Of a DNA stretch of 64,000 bases, positions 32,766 through 43,787 are shown piece after piece. The notes under the pieces were generated by a model. The model did no database searches, was not told the DNA's origin, and saw nothing but the letters and a program-made list of their open reading frames with translations. The translations under genes and the position numbers were made by a program. Source of the DNA: Lutraria lutraria. Its lineage: Eukaryota; Mollusca; Bivalvia; Venerida; Mactridae. Each line of letters begins with the position of its first letter. Within the stretch, counting starts at the first letter, position 1. The stretch spans positions 17,638,386-17,702,385 of the forward strand of contig OZ026839.1 of NCBI GenBank assembly GCA_964023205.1, written 5' to 3'.

Positions 32766-33666
32766 GAATTAGAGAGCGAAAACCGCCCGCACTGTGTGTT
32801 CCCATAAAACGACCCGTTTTTCAAACAGGCTTATAAAATGAATGAAGTTATTATCTCTTTGAATAATATCGTCTTGCAGTGGAAATCATGGCCACACCAC
32901 GCTAAGTCATGTCAATCAAGTCCTGTAACTGCAAGCTGACATTTGATTATAACAGGGACACTGTAAAATGTGTGCAAAAATAAAACTAGGAAAACAATGG
33001 TACATGAACCTGAAATTAACGTGTAGACAATAAAGGATGTCATATTTGGAAATTTGGTTGATACATTTTTTCATCTTCAGAATAGGCTGGGTATATGATT
33101 GAAATTGCTCACTTTACAGTAAAAAGATGAAAAAAATAAATTAAAGATTAAAAAATTGTCCTTAGATAATTATAATGTAGAAATCTGACTATAGGAAATC
33201 ATATCAGATAAGAATTCAATATAAGAAATTGTGTATTGAGAGTTTCAGATGTAACTGACTAGTATATTGGTCAACATGTTTTTTTCCGTTTCAAACCAGT
33301 TATACTGAACAAACGGACAGTTTGACAAACCAGTTGGAAACCTAACCAGGTTTGTTGCAAACAAAAGCGCCCTTAAAAAGCTTATTTTCTAAAACTGTCA
33401 TAAGTTTTCATGTGCATGTAAACTAGAACTGGTTTCACAAACTAATGAAACTGCCCCGGGGTGTGGTTTCAACAGTTTCACGTATCTGAAAGCTACTACA
33501 GTTGCAAAATGGTGAGCTCAGCTGACAGGAAGGTGCTGCTCCTTAAACTGGTAAGTGTCCCCTTTCAATTTACACTGCTACACATCATCTTAATGAATGT
33601 CTTTTTTAATTCTGACACTAATAATGACTCCGCAAGAAAGTCTGCCATTTTTGTAAGAAACTCAAA

Positions 33667-34441
33667 CAAGAGGGCCATGATGGCCCTATATTGCTCACCA
33701 GATAAAAAGACTCATAGAGAAAATTAACATGAGTCTTTATAAAATTAAGTGACCCAGGGGTGGGGCCAATTTTGCCCCTTAGGCAATAATTTGAACAAAC
33801 TTGGTTGAGGTCCACTAGACAATGCTACATACAAAAGATTTAAGGCTCTAGGAATTGTGGTTTCGGCCAACAAGATTTTTTAAATTTTCCTATATAAGCC
33901 TATATAAAATCAAGTGACCCCTGGGGCAGGGCCAATTTTGACCCTGGACAATAATTTGAAGAAGCTTGGTAGATGTCCACTAGACAATGCAACACACCAA
34001 GTATCTAAGCTCTAGGCATTGTAGTTTCTGACAAGATGATTTTTTAAATTTCCCTATATAAGTCTATATAAAATCAAATGACCCCTGGGGCAGGGCCAAT
34101 TTTGACTCTAGGGCAATAATTTGAACAAACTTGGTAGAGGTCTATTAGACAATGCTACAGACCAAATATCTAAGCTCTAGGCCCTGTGGCTTTAGACGAG
34201 AAGATTTTTAAAGTTTTTCCTATTGGTTGCCATGGCAACCAGTTTTTAATGAAATTAATTTTTTTAACAACTTAAGTAGAGCTTCATGCAAGGAACATCC
34301 TTGTAAAGTTTCATTGAAATTGGCCAACCGGTTAAGAAGATGTTGTATAAAGCAATTGTTGACGCACACACACACACGGACGACGGACATCACGCGATCA
34401 CAATAGCTCACCATGAGCACTTCATGCTCTGGTGAGCTAAA
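33667..34441 (-). mobile_element. Helitron-like repeat, family B
   Basis: Left AACAAGAGGGCCATGATGGC (tail), modules with CCAATTTTG.CCC and ACAATGCTACATAC, CTATTGGTTGCCATGGCAAC, an (AC)n run at 34366-34377, right GAGCACTTCATGCTCTGGTG and AGCT (head). Confidence 0.88.
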
Positions 34442-34559
34442 AACTACATCGTATGTAAAATTTATTGCGTAAACCAGTTTCGTTTTTCTTAAACTGGTAA
34501 AACTTACAAAACTAAACCTGAAACCAGTTCATACATAACAAAAATGCCCTAAGGTGATT

Positions 34560-35270
34560 TTGCATTTAAGGCTAAAACAGTCAAAACAGCTTATCCAGGG
34601 GTGTGACTGCTCCAAGAGCAAAAAGGCTGAAATACCCTAACCCCACCCCTTCATGCTTACAAAAACATAATTTTTGAGTAGGTCAGACTGAATCTTGACA
34701 CTTTTGTTTCAAACATTTTACGACAAAAAAGAGGAAAACAGCTGAAAGGAGGAAGAATCACACCCCTGTTATCTGAAGAAATGATACATTTTCATTTCAT
34801 CTTTAAAACTTTTCGTATTTTGGTTGTGATGTATACTAGAAAATTTATTGTTTTGAAATGAATACTGGTAAGCATACACACCTGTAGAACACACATTTGC
34901 CAATTTCAACCATTGAACTCTTAAGACCACTTTTATGCCTTATTTATACCAGATCTGCTCAATTTATATAATTGAGGGTGAAATATTAAAATCTGCACCT
35001 ATAAGCATTAGCAAAGACTTCTATACGTACATCCATGGATTCGCAACTGCTAAGAATAGCTTGAACAATAGAACGAGAGATGATCCCACAATGCATTGGC
35101 AAAGTCTGACAGCTGTAATCAGGTGTTTACAAACTTAAATATACTAAAAAACTTTGGCAATTGGGCATGGAAAATTGGTTGGGATGCAACAAATTTCATA
35201 AAGATACACTTAAAATCCTAAACTGTAAGCATATGCATTGAAAAAGGCATAATTTCAGCATTTTAAAGTC
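34560..35270. other. Intergenic, nothing recognised
   Basis: Between TSNAXIP1 and EXOSC4. No gene or recurrent repeat identified. Confidence 0.4.
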
Positions 35271-35273
35271 CAC

Positions 35274-35925
35274 TAGAAATGTGTCCATAGGACACGGATG
35301 CCCCCGCCATTTCACACTGGACACAGAAATGAGTGTTGTGTGGCAAATATGTGAATACAACATAGAGCAGGTTGCTTGGGAATGCTGCCTATAGTGGGAG
35401 GTAAAGATCACCTAATGGTGGTAAACACACAACTACATGTACATTCACTATTTCAATGTAAGGAATGAAATTTATTTTAAAATCCAATCATGCGTGACAG
35501 AGTTATAAGCCGGACACGAACATATACATATAATGCTTTAAGTGTCCACTGTGACCTTGACCTTTGAGCAAGCGACACAGTTATTGCTCATGACACGTCG
35601 TCTTGATATGATGAAAATTTGTGCCAATTTATTTCAAAATCAAATCATGCATGACAAGAGTTATAAGCCGGACACGAACTTATAATGCTTTAAGTGTCAA
35701 CTGTGACCTTGACCTTTGAGCAAGCGACACAGTCGTTGCGCATGACACATCGTCTTGTTATGATGAACATTTGTGCCAAATTATTTCAAAATCCAATCAT
35801 GCATGACAAAGTTATGAGCCGGACACGAAAATCCGTAACACACACACACACACACAACCAACGGACAGGGTAAACACTAAACATTATATGCCAACTGCCA
35901 TTTCATGGCGGGGGCATAAAATGGC
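35274..35925 (-). mobile_element. Helitron-like repeat, family H
   Basis: Read on the minus strand: TTTTATGCCCCCGCCATGAA with hairpin GCCATGAAATGGC (35909-35897), three about 120-bp modules (CTTTGTCATGCATGATTGGA), tail hairpin GTGTCCTATGGACAC (35295-35281), then ATTT-CTAG followed by T. The closing CTAG after a hairpin is the textbook Helitron 3' end. An (AC)n run is at 35842-35857. Confidence 0.8.
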
Positions 35926-35949
35926 AGACAATTAGTAGTATCCTTTTGT

Positions 35950-36216
35950 CTCTGGGATTAAACATTTGGAACATCACAGATATTTTCGCTGTTGCAAACA
36001 ATCAGATCACAATGGATATTTTCGTATTTTCGCTATTGTTAACTGGAGCATGAATCCCACTTTTAACTGTAAATATGTAAGCTGTGAATTCATGTATGTA
36101 TATAAGTCCTTGGCATTAGTCAATAACATTAAATTTTCTGAAAAACCTCTAACCCTCAGATTTAAAACATTGAGTTTCAAAGTGACGTGATGGGGTATTC
36201 GTAACTCCTCTGACAA
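35950..36216 (-). pseudogene. Decayed copy of the ORF-bearing segment at 41519-41749
   Basis: On the minus strand it contains YMNSQLTYLQ, matching MDSQLPYLQ at 41749. The plus-strand DNA ATATTTTCGCTGTTG is shared by both. The frame is lost after about 30 residues. Origin unknown. Confidence 0.4.
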
Positions 36217-36447
36217 AACTCTTTCTTTTTTGTTTATATAGAATAATTGTTGTATTGGTAATTAAGGTAAGATGTTAACTGTTTTAATCTCGTAACTAAT
36301 GAGTAAAACAATTTCATTTTGACCATGAAGATTTAAGTGTGATTTATCACAGTAAATGCATGAGGAAAATGAATAATTATCTTTTTCATGGCATAACTGA
36401 CAAATCAAGTAGAAAGTAGAACAAGTACATGTATGTATGATGACTGA

Positions 36448-36453
36448 TTTTAT
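36448..36453 (-). terminator. EXOSC4: AATAAA overlapping the EXOSC4 stop
   Basis: The last codons read TTA GAA TAA AAT on the minus strand, so a canonical poly(A) hexamer spans the stop codon. No other AATAAA was seen in the next 150 bases. If used, the 3' UTR would be only about 10-30 nt. Confidence 0.45.
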
Positions 36454-36812
36454 TCTAAGCCTGACACTGCAGCTACTTCTCCCACATGTTCTCTCACAGC
36501 CTGATCAAATACATCATGAATGTCTTTACAACCTTTAACAGCCATATCTAACACAGGGCTGAGATTGTCTTCATGCAATCTAGAGTTCATTTCTAAAAAT
36601 ACAATCTGTTCAGATTTTGGTAAAGTTGCTACAATAAGTTCTGCACCTCCAGAAGATTCCTCAAGATAACTTATATCCACAATTGGTTTATCATTAACAA
36701 AACTAGCTGAACAGGCACAAACATAGTCTTTAAGAGGAATTCCAGCATCAATAAGAGCTAGAGTAGCAGCATTAACACTTGCACAATAGTTCCCACCATC
36801 AGACTGTAACAC
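36450..36812 (-). CDS. EXOSC4: EXOSC4 exon 3 (terminal)
   Basis: 120 codons plus TAA; acceptor TTTACAG|GTGTTA. It encodes the second half of the RNase PH fold. The stop lies inside GAATAAAAT, so the sense-strand AATAAA begins within the last codon. Confidence 0.96.
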   Translation of the reverse strand: MLQSDGGNYCASVNAATLALIDAGIPLKDYVCACSASFVNDKPIVDISYLEESSGGAELIVATLPKSEQIVFLEMNSRLHEDNLSPVLDMAVKGCKDIHDVFDQAVREHVGEVAAVSGLE

Positions 36813-39800
36813 CTGTAAAGATAATAAAAAACTTAATATAGGAATAATCCAACAAAAAGAAAGTTCTTCTCAAGTAAACAAATACTGAAAAAAACTCCAT
36901 AAAATGTTATAGTCATGTTCGTTATGTTCCAGTCATCCAGCCAAAAAAATGAACCAAACAGAGAAAGCTCTGTCTATTATAGTTTCGTAATTTGATTTTG
37001 GCGCCTTTCGACATGTTTAAGAAATTCTTCAATGGACAAGTCATTTCGGTCCGAGTTAATTGTCAACTCAGGGCTTCATTAGACGTCAAAAGTTGAGGGT
37101 CAAATATGTCCTTTGCTTGTTAATGATTTAAGGAGTCGGCTAAGTTTCCTACAAAATACCATTTTAAGGGTCAAATGAAAGCCCCGAGAATAAAGGATTA
37201 CAGGTGTAAATATATGCATAAGAATGATATTGGGGACAGGTTTATTACTATGGATATGCCATGGTATTTGGATTATACGATTCAAATAATTGAGGTCATT
37301 TAACACTGAAATTTACAAGAAGAAAATAAGGAACTAAAATTCATTTCAATGTACACCAGGTTATATGTAATCTGTTGTCATATAATCAGGTTTTACGCAT
37401 TGTGCATTCAATTTTTAATTAATGTAAAGATTAACCGACTTGAACAAGGACATTGACTATAAATCAATGCCAGAGCAAAGATTATTGACATACATGTAGT
37501 CCAGAATTACCTCAACAAAAATATCAATCTGAGAACGTGGATACAAGCTAGTTAGTATTGCAGCATCAAATGTTTGTTGTAAATGCATGGTCATCTCCTT
37601 TGACTTCCTGTCTCCACGAGGCCGTCTTTTACGTTCTCCAGTACTGAAAGTAGCCATACTGTACTGACAGTTCACTAACACTTTATCATGAAGTGCTTTA
37701 GATTTACTTCCTCTGATCTGGAACAAGTAACAAAAAAGTATTTATCTTGCACATTGTGCATAGTTTTTTAATTAATATAAATGATTAATGTCCAAAACCT
37801 ACAAAAAGGACAAGGAATGACAGAATAATTTTTCACACATTTCTTTCTAGACACGTTAATGTTAAAAGCCAATCTCCAGCCAGAAATGTCGATCATTAAC
37901 CCTTACATGTAAAACAAGTAATTAAAGCCATAAAGCTCTATAGCCCCTGTGGTTTTGGACAAGAAGATTTTTAAAGTTTTTCCTATTGGTTGCCATAGCA
38001 ACCAGAATTTTTAAGGAATTTTTTTTTAAACAAATTTGGTAGAGCTTAATGCAAGGAACATCCATGTAAAGTTTCGTTGAAATTGGCCAACTAGTTAAGA
38101 AGGAGATGTTGTTTAAAGCAATTGTTGACGCACGCACACACACGGACGATCGACATCACGCGATCACAATAGCTCACCATGAGCACTTTGTGCTCTGGTG
38201 AGCTAAAGATACATGTGAACATTAAAGTACATAGTAGATGACACATGATCAATACCAGGGATGACACAAAAAGAAGGCATTAAAGCCGACTTATTTCCAT
38301 TGTGGTCCTTAGAATTGATCATGTGACACCGGAAAGGCAAATTAATTAATCAATAAATTATTGCACATACTTCTGAGTTACATTTTCATAGCACATATAT
38401 TCTAACATAACTATCACAAAAATGCCTGACATTGAACAGGTAATACTAATATATATAATACTGAAAGGTAAAAAATAAACAAGAGGGCCATGATGGCCCT
38501 ATATTGTCATCAGATAAAAAGATTCTTAGAGAAAATTATCATGAGCCTTTGTAAAATTAAGTGACCCTGTGGCGGGGCCAATTTTGCCCCTACTGGGTAG
38601 ATGTCCACCGGACAATGCTACATACAAAATACCATAAAAAATTTCTAAAAAAGTCTACCAAACATATTCACCCTAGCTACCGGGGGTACTTTACACTTTT
38701 TAGTTAAATACTGCACCTGAATTCTAACCTGCTTATAAAGTAAAAAATCATCTTTACTGTTAGATTTCTTTAAATTTTCACAAAGTTTATCTCTCTTGTG
38801 AATCAACTCAAGTATATTACTGTCATCCATGGTTCTGTTCTAGTTTTAATGCGAATTTGCTTCATGGGAGCAATTTCATTGACAATATTCATGAAAAATT
38901 GTTTAAATATAGACCATGCTTCAATAACATTATCACATAATAACACAGGCATCCAGTCAATAGATTCTTTAAGAATGATTTTACTATAATTTTTCAATGA
39001 ACAGAGTTTCACTGTATTATGATCTTTCGAACTTGTATCTCGACTCCTGAATTTCCTTGTACAAAAGGTTAAATAATGGTCACTGAGCCCGATGGGAACA
39101 ACTCCACTTTGCGAAATTCTGCTGTTGTCCAATACTAATATTAGATCGATAGCCGTTGCTGATAAAACAGTACATCTAGTTGGATCTGTGATTAACTGAG
39201 TGAAGTTCATAAAATTTAAAACCGTGTTTAAAGATTTAGCTAAAACACATGTATTTGAACGCTATAAAACATCAGTGTTGAAATCACCAAGGACGATAGT
39301 TTCTAATGATTAGATGTCATCATGATCAAGGACTCAAACAAAGTATAAAAATCTAATTGTTTCGGTGGTCTGTATATAACACCACACAAAAAAGGTTTCG
39401 AATGTGGCTGTATTATTTCAGTCCACTTGGCTTCCATATTGTCGGTACCTAAGTAATTCATTTCTTTTATTAAATGTTAAATCATTGCGTATAAAAAGAC
39501 AGACAACCCCGCCCCCCCTTCTCTGTTTCTGTCGTGCCTTACCACAGAGTAATCAGGAATGTTAATTTCTGAGCTAAATACACTTTTGTCTAGCCAGGAT
39601 TCAGTTATACCAATAGCTGCAGCTCTAGTTTTTATTGATAAATCCCGTAATTCATCAATTTTCGGCAAAATACTCCTGACATTGAAATGAATACAAGAGG
39701 GCATGTGAGCTAAAAATGTAGCCCTCTTCTTCTGAAGTGTTGAAAAGAATCAGAATTTGTCGACCAACCAGTTTTTTCCGGACCCGGGCAGGGGTGAACA

Positions 39801-42800
39801 TCCCCACAAAGTGAAAGACAAACAGTTAATGCATTCTTGTTGCTGGCACTATAATCTAGGGTTGTGGCGAGTATCCGAGTACTCAGGTATTCACGAATCA
39901 AATTGAAAAATCGTGTATGAATAATCGTCATTACTATGATTCGTGGTTTCGCGATCTTGATTTTTAACAAATTAAAAGTGTATTCTTTGTTCTTAAAAAA
40001 ACCTTTTTCTCTGAATAAATATTGTCTCATCATGGACTACTTTGTTTGCCAAGATGTCCAAGCGGTCCTTTAAATAATGATGCTGGTAGAAGGGATTACT
40101 TAAAATTTAAGCCATATAACAAATTGATTTATGTTGATTTACTTCATTCTTCCTAAAAAATAGCTGTCTTCAGGACTGCAATTTTGAAGTTTTAGATGGG
40201 TTAAAAAATTACTTGATAACAAAAGATTCGTGATTCGAATTGTGGATCGTAAGTGTTGAATCGTGGATTGGATCGGATCGCCACCTACCCAACGATCCAC
40301 AGCCCTACTATAATCATAAATCTGTGAGTTTTTCTTACTGGACTCCAAGTTACAAGTAACTAAGTTCTGGTAGAAAGCTATTTGACATGCTGTTCCAATT
40401 CTGTAGTAGTTCAAAGTGGGTGGGGTAATATAAACACAAATCATCCTCACCGTCCTAGACAGGTTTAGCATGCATAATATTAACGTTATCACATGCAGTT
40501 CTTGTAAGTTCCATTTTCGAATTAAAAATATTAAAATATCAACATTTCCTTAAAATCCTCTATAAAACTATAAATTGTGAAATATTTAGGCGGGAGTAAA
40601 TTTTTGCCTTTCAGGTATCACACCACTGTGGCGGGGCCATTTTTTACCCCAGGGCCATAATTTGAACAAACTTGGTAGACGTCCACTAGACAATGCTAAA
40701 CACAAAATATCTAAACTCTAGGCCCTGTGGATTCAGACAAGAAGATTTTTAAAGTTTTTCCTATTTGTTGCCATGGCAACAAGAGTTTTTAATGAAATTT
40801 TTTACAACTTTGGAGATCTTGAGCTTTATGCAAGAAACATCCCTGTTTAGTTTTGTTGAAATCGGCCAACTATTTAAGAAGGAGATGCATGCACGCACAG
40901 ACGACAGACAATTAACTAGTGATGTTCTGATTAATCATTAATTCAATGATTCATTGAGGAATAGCCGTTGACATGACGATGCTCCCATTTAAACAACAAA
41001 ATTTTGATTTGTACAGAGTTGTCATTCTTAATTATGGTACTGCAGACCTCACACTTTGCTGACAGTGGTTTCACTTTAAATTCCTAAATGATTGATTTGA
41101 TAAGCTAGTAACTGGTGAAATGAAAATGCTTTTCAAACGCAGCATAATTCTGCTTCAGCATATTTTAAATATTATATTTTGATGTTATTTTACTCAAACA
41201 TATAAATAAAGTTAAGGCATTAACTTTGTCATTTTATATTGATCTTGTGTTATTCAGCAGGTGTAAGTGGTGTTAAGTTTAATATGCAGTAGTTACATTT
41301 TTGGTCATTTCTTATTTAATCAGTTTTAATCGATTAGACTTTTGCCTCTGATTAATCAATTAAAATTTCATGGACTGATTACAATCACTACGGACAACAC
41401 CCGATCACAATAGCTCACATTGTGCTCTGGTGAGCTAAAAACACCAAACATTGTGTCAATTTGTATTGACTCATGTGGGTGGAGTAACAGACATTACAAT
41501 ATGCAATGAAAAAACGCATCAATCAAGTTCAAACATTGTAATTCGAACATGGTGGACATTTGATTTAGTATTATCCGTTCGTCTCCGGAATTTAATATTC
41601 AGATCATCATATTCGTTGTTGTAAACATTCAAACCACTACTGATATTTTCGCTGTTGTAAATGTCAGCATGAAATCCCGTTGATTTGCGTCGCTTCGGCG
41701 TGATTTGATTCAGTACTTCTGACTGTAAATACGGAAGTTGCGAGTCCATGTCCTTAGAAATATGGAAGTTGCAAATTCAATTGGACTGGATTAATGATTT
41801 TCCTTGTCCGCCATGATCGTTTCAATTTTCTACCTGAGGTAAAATGTCATTGTTCTTTTTTTCAATTGTTTACCAATCAGTGGTGTTAGTATATTTTGAC
41901 ATGTGTTAGAATCACAATATGTCAGTTTGCATTTGTAAAATGAACCACTTTTACTAAAATATATTTCCAAATCTTTACACTCATTAACAATTTTGACTGG
42001 TTCATTTTTGTAATTAAAATTTATGTATTGTCGGTATCTTCCTTTCGAGAAAATATCAGATTTGATTAATAAATCTTATTAATGTTTATCTTTTATTTTT
42101 GCATCATGTCTTAGTAATAATAACACCATATAGTATTATGCATAAATAACGATGTCCCTATTTTCACCATTAAAAAACTCTGATATTTAACATCTGTACT
42201 TGTTCAGATAATTTTATAGACTTCTGAATTCCGGAAACTTCCAAAATCCGGACATTTTGGCCGGTCCCATGGGTGTCCGGATTTCAGAAGTTACACTGTA
42301 TAAAGCTTTAATTTGTTGCTTTCTTTGTGAATCACAAATATATAGTTATGATACAGGGTTTTTTCTCTCTTCATTGGGAAGATCTCGAGGCCTAGCTTAG
42401 CCTGTTGATTTAATAATATTATTAATAGGCCTCTGTTAGAAGGTGAAAAACCCATGTGATACAAATAAAACAACGCCATGTTTGAAGTACGTCCAAATTT
42501 GAAATTGTCTTCCTTCTTTCACTAGAATAATTTACTATCTTTGAAAACCATATAGATCCCAAGTACAGTTTACATGATTTGTTGCAATTTTGCATACGCA
42601 TTACTGTACAAGCTGCTGTACAGTGACGTTAGATTTACCTGTATCCGATTATGGAGAATAGTGAGTTTAAATCAGAATTTAATTTAACTGCCCTTGTGAA
42701 CATGTGCATTGATTAATAATTCATTTGATTTATATATATGCAATGTACATCAAATGAAGCAGAAAAATGATGGCTTAATTCTACACCAAATTTTTTATCA

Positions 42801-43588
42801 GGTACCAATTTTATTTTGATGCAAACAGATTTCGATGGGGATTACATACATGTATATACTATATATTCAAAGAATTGCCTTTCTCTGTCACAAAATTGAC
42901 CTTTGCGTGGTTGTATAGTGCGATTTTAATACTTTAAACTGTCAAAGCTTAATTTTTACACGGTCCAGGTCGCTGAATGTGATTGCATGTTTTTACCTTC
43001 GTACCACAGTAGATAGTTTTCGGTTATTTTACTGTTAGGGAATGTCCCATTCCACATGTTTATACAGTATGACTATGAGGAAGATCATCGTATCACACAA
43101 ATTAATCGAAGCTAAAAATAAATGGAAGCATTGACCGTGAAATTATGCGGATTTGACAGTTTAATAAAGTTGCACTATACTCGAAAGATAGATATCGGCA
43201 AGTGAAAAAATATCTCGATATCATCTGTACAATTATTTCGACTAAAACTAAGGATAAAACAAATTAATACAATGCCAATGGTTGCTGTACCATGAATGAA
43301 ATTATTGACATCAAACTCCAAGCTAATTCGTAGACTGAATCTTTCAAATGGCTGAAGAAAATATCAATAAATTACATAATAACATTACATTCATTTAAAA
43401 ATGTTGACATTGCAAACCTCATGGGGTCCATACACAGCAGCTAAGACTTTTGTATTTCCTTGTTCAATATAAGCCGAGCCATCCGCCTGACTGAAGACAC
43501 CTAGACGACATTGAATGCGTCTTAATTCGTTCGGTTTTCGGCCGTCTATACGAAACCCTTGATCGGAAAGCAGCTCCATACCTGCCAT
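36450..43588 (-). CDS. EXOSC4: EXOSC4 (exosome complex component RRP41), complete, 3 exons
   Basis: Exons are 43588-43418, 37717-37511 and 36812-36450 (TAA). Lengths 171, 207 and 363 nt give 246 residues, against about 245 in vertebrates. RRP41 is an RNase PH-fold subunit of the hexameric ring of the RNA exosome (nucleus and cytoplasm), acting in 3'-5' RNA processing and decay; in animals the ring is catalytically inactive. Visible family blocks: [20 protein letters not shown] (residues 9-28), [10 protein letters not shown] (48-57), [20 protein letters not shown] (about 71-90), [16 protein letters not shown], then [20 protein letters not shown] (about 128-147), [15 protein letters not shown] and MNSRLHED. 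The start ATG has A at -3 and G at +4. It runs divergently from NCDN and convergently with TSNAXIP1. Intron 1 (5.7 kb) is filled with repeats. Orthology is unambiguous. Confidence 0.97.
37511..37717 (-). CDS. EXOSC4: EXOSC4 exon 2
   Basis: 69 codons, phase 0 to phase 0; acceptor GTTCCAG|ATCAGA, donor GTTGAG|GTAATT. It encodes [20 protein letters not shown] through QIDIFVE. Confidence 0.96.
37925..38207 (-). mobile_element. Family B repeat, truncated head part
   Basis: CTATTGGTTGCCATAGCAAC through GATCACAATAGCTCACCATG and GTGCTCTGGTGAGC; tail and most modules missing. Confidence 0.8.
38476..38636 (-). mobile_element. Family B repeat, truncated tail part
   Basis: AACAAGAGGGCCATGATGGC..TTGTCATCAGATAAAA.., one partial module, then broken at the LINE boundary. 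Confidence 0.75.
38645..40497 (-). pseudogene. CR1/L2-type LINE relic, apurinic-type endonuclease part
   Basis: Minus-strand pieces in order: 40492-40313 ([20 protein letters not shown]), a hAT-like insert, 39848-39740 with [13 protein letters not shown], then 39704-39480 with [15 protein letters not shown] and ITESWLD (the conserved Glu-containing motif). Next come 39210-38803 with a [21 protein letters not shown] segment and GLSDHYLTF (the SDH catalytic motif), and 38830-38645. The reverse transcriptase is absent. Frame breaks occur between pieces. The clade is inferred from the motif style. Confidence 0.85.
39857..40307. mobile_element. hAT-like MITE nested in the LINE
   Basis: 451 bp with ends TAGGGTTGTGG / CCACAGCCCTA and exact 8-bp CTATAATC duplication (39849-39856, 40308-40315). 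Interior rich in CGATTCG-like motifs, similar in style to the element at 9431. Confidence 0.9.
40624..41442 (-). mobile_element. Family B repeat interrupted by an insertion
   Basis: TGTGGCGGGGCCATTTTTTA.., CTATTTGTTGCCATGGCAAC.., then an unrelated block (40917-41390), then CACCCGATCACAATAGCTCA..TGCTCTGGTGAGC. Confidence 0.8.
40917..41390. mobile_element. Candidate hAT-like insert in the family B repeat
   Basis: Ends TAGTGATGTTCTGATTAATC / GATTACAATCACTA within the head of a family B repeat. The expected 8-bp duplication is not clean. Confidence 0.5.
41519..41749 (-). other. 76-codon open frame, unidentified, also present as a decayed copy
   Basis: Starts [20 protein letters not shown] and goes on to a basic stretch ([11 protein letters not shown]). 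It lies in EXOSC4 intron 1. A short tandem copy of its start (GGAAGTTGC) lies just upstream at 41763, and a degenerate homologue lies at 35950-36216. Probably the 5' end of a retroelement ORF or a retrocopied exon. Not recognised. Confidence 0.3.
41750..43417. other. EXOSC4 intron 1, proximal part
   Basis: Apart from the palindrome at 42220-42300, AT-rich unrecognised intron sequence. Confidence 0.4.
42220..42300. repeat. Short inverted-repeat segment
   Basis: AAAATCCGGACATTTTGGCC and GTGTCCGGATTTCAGAAG form an imperfect palindrome; similar TCCGGA-type text occurs near 48560-48700. Confidence 0.4.
43418..43588 (-). CDS. EXOSC4: EXOSC4 exon 1
   Basis: 57 codons from ATG at 43588-43586; donor CATGAG|GTTTGC, phase 0. 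It encodes [20 protein letters not shown] through AAVYGPHE. Confidence 0.96.
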
Positions 43589-43694
43589 GCTTTTCTTATA
43601 AGTTTGTTTTGATGTAAAATTGTCGTGACCTTTAATGCATGAGGCCGATGGTAATTAAGAACCACTTCCGGTTCAGCTAACAGATCGCAAGGGC
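43589..43694. promoter_or_regulatory. Bidirectional EXOSC4/NCDN promoter
   Basis: Only 106 bp separate the EXOSC4 ATG (minus) and the NCDN ATG (plus). The gap holds ACTTCCGG at 43664-43671, the reverse complement of the ETS/GABP consensus CCGGAAGT, an element typical of divergent housekeeping promoters. Both 5' UTRs must also fit here unless there are upstream non-coding exons. Shared control is inferred. Confidence 0.75.
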
Positions 43695-43787
43695 ATGGAA
43701 ACGGAAGAAAAACAAGATATTTCCAAGTACTTGGATGCTCTTCGAAGAGCTAAGTCCGACAATGAAAAATTTGCAGCTCTGTTAATG
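43695..43787 (+). CDS. NCDN: NCDN exon 1
   Basis: 31 codons from the ATG, phase 0 out; donor TTAATG|GTACTT. It encodes METEEKQDISKYLDALRRAK and SDNEKFAALLM. The SDNEKFAALL block is the strongest family signature. Confidence 0.93.

Larger units (their letters stand above)
32016..34550. mobile_element. 2.5-kb inverted-repeat element carrying a nested family B copy
   Basis: Left end AGGGCATTTTTGTTGTATTC, right end the inverse of AGGGCATTTTTGTTATGTAT. AACCAGTTT/AAACTGG motifs are spread along both sub-ends (32040-32200, 33290-33480, 34470-34530). The family B repeat at 33667-34441 lies inside. No transposase frame; target duplication unclear. Confidence 0.6.
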
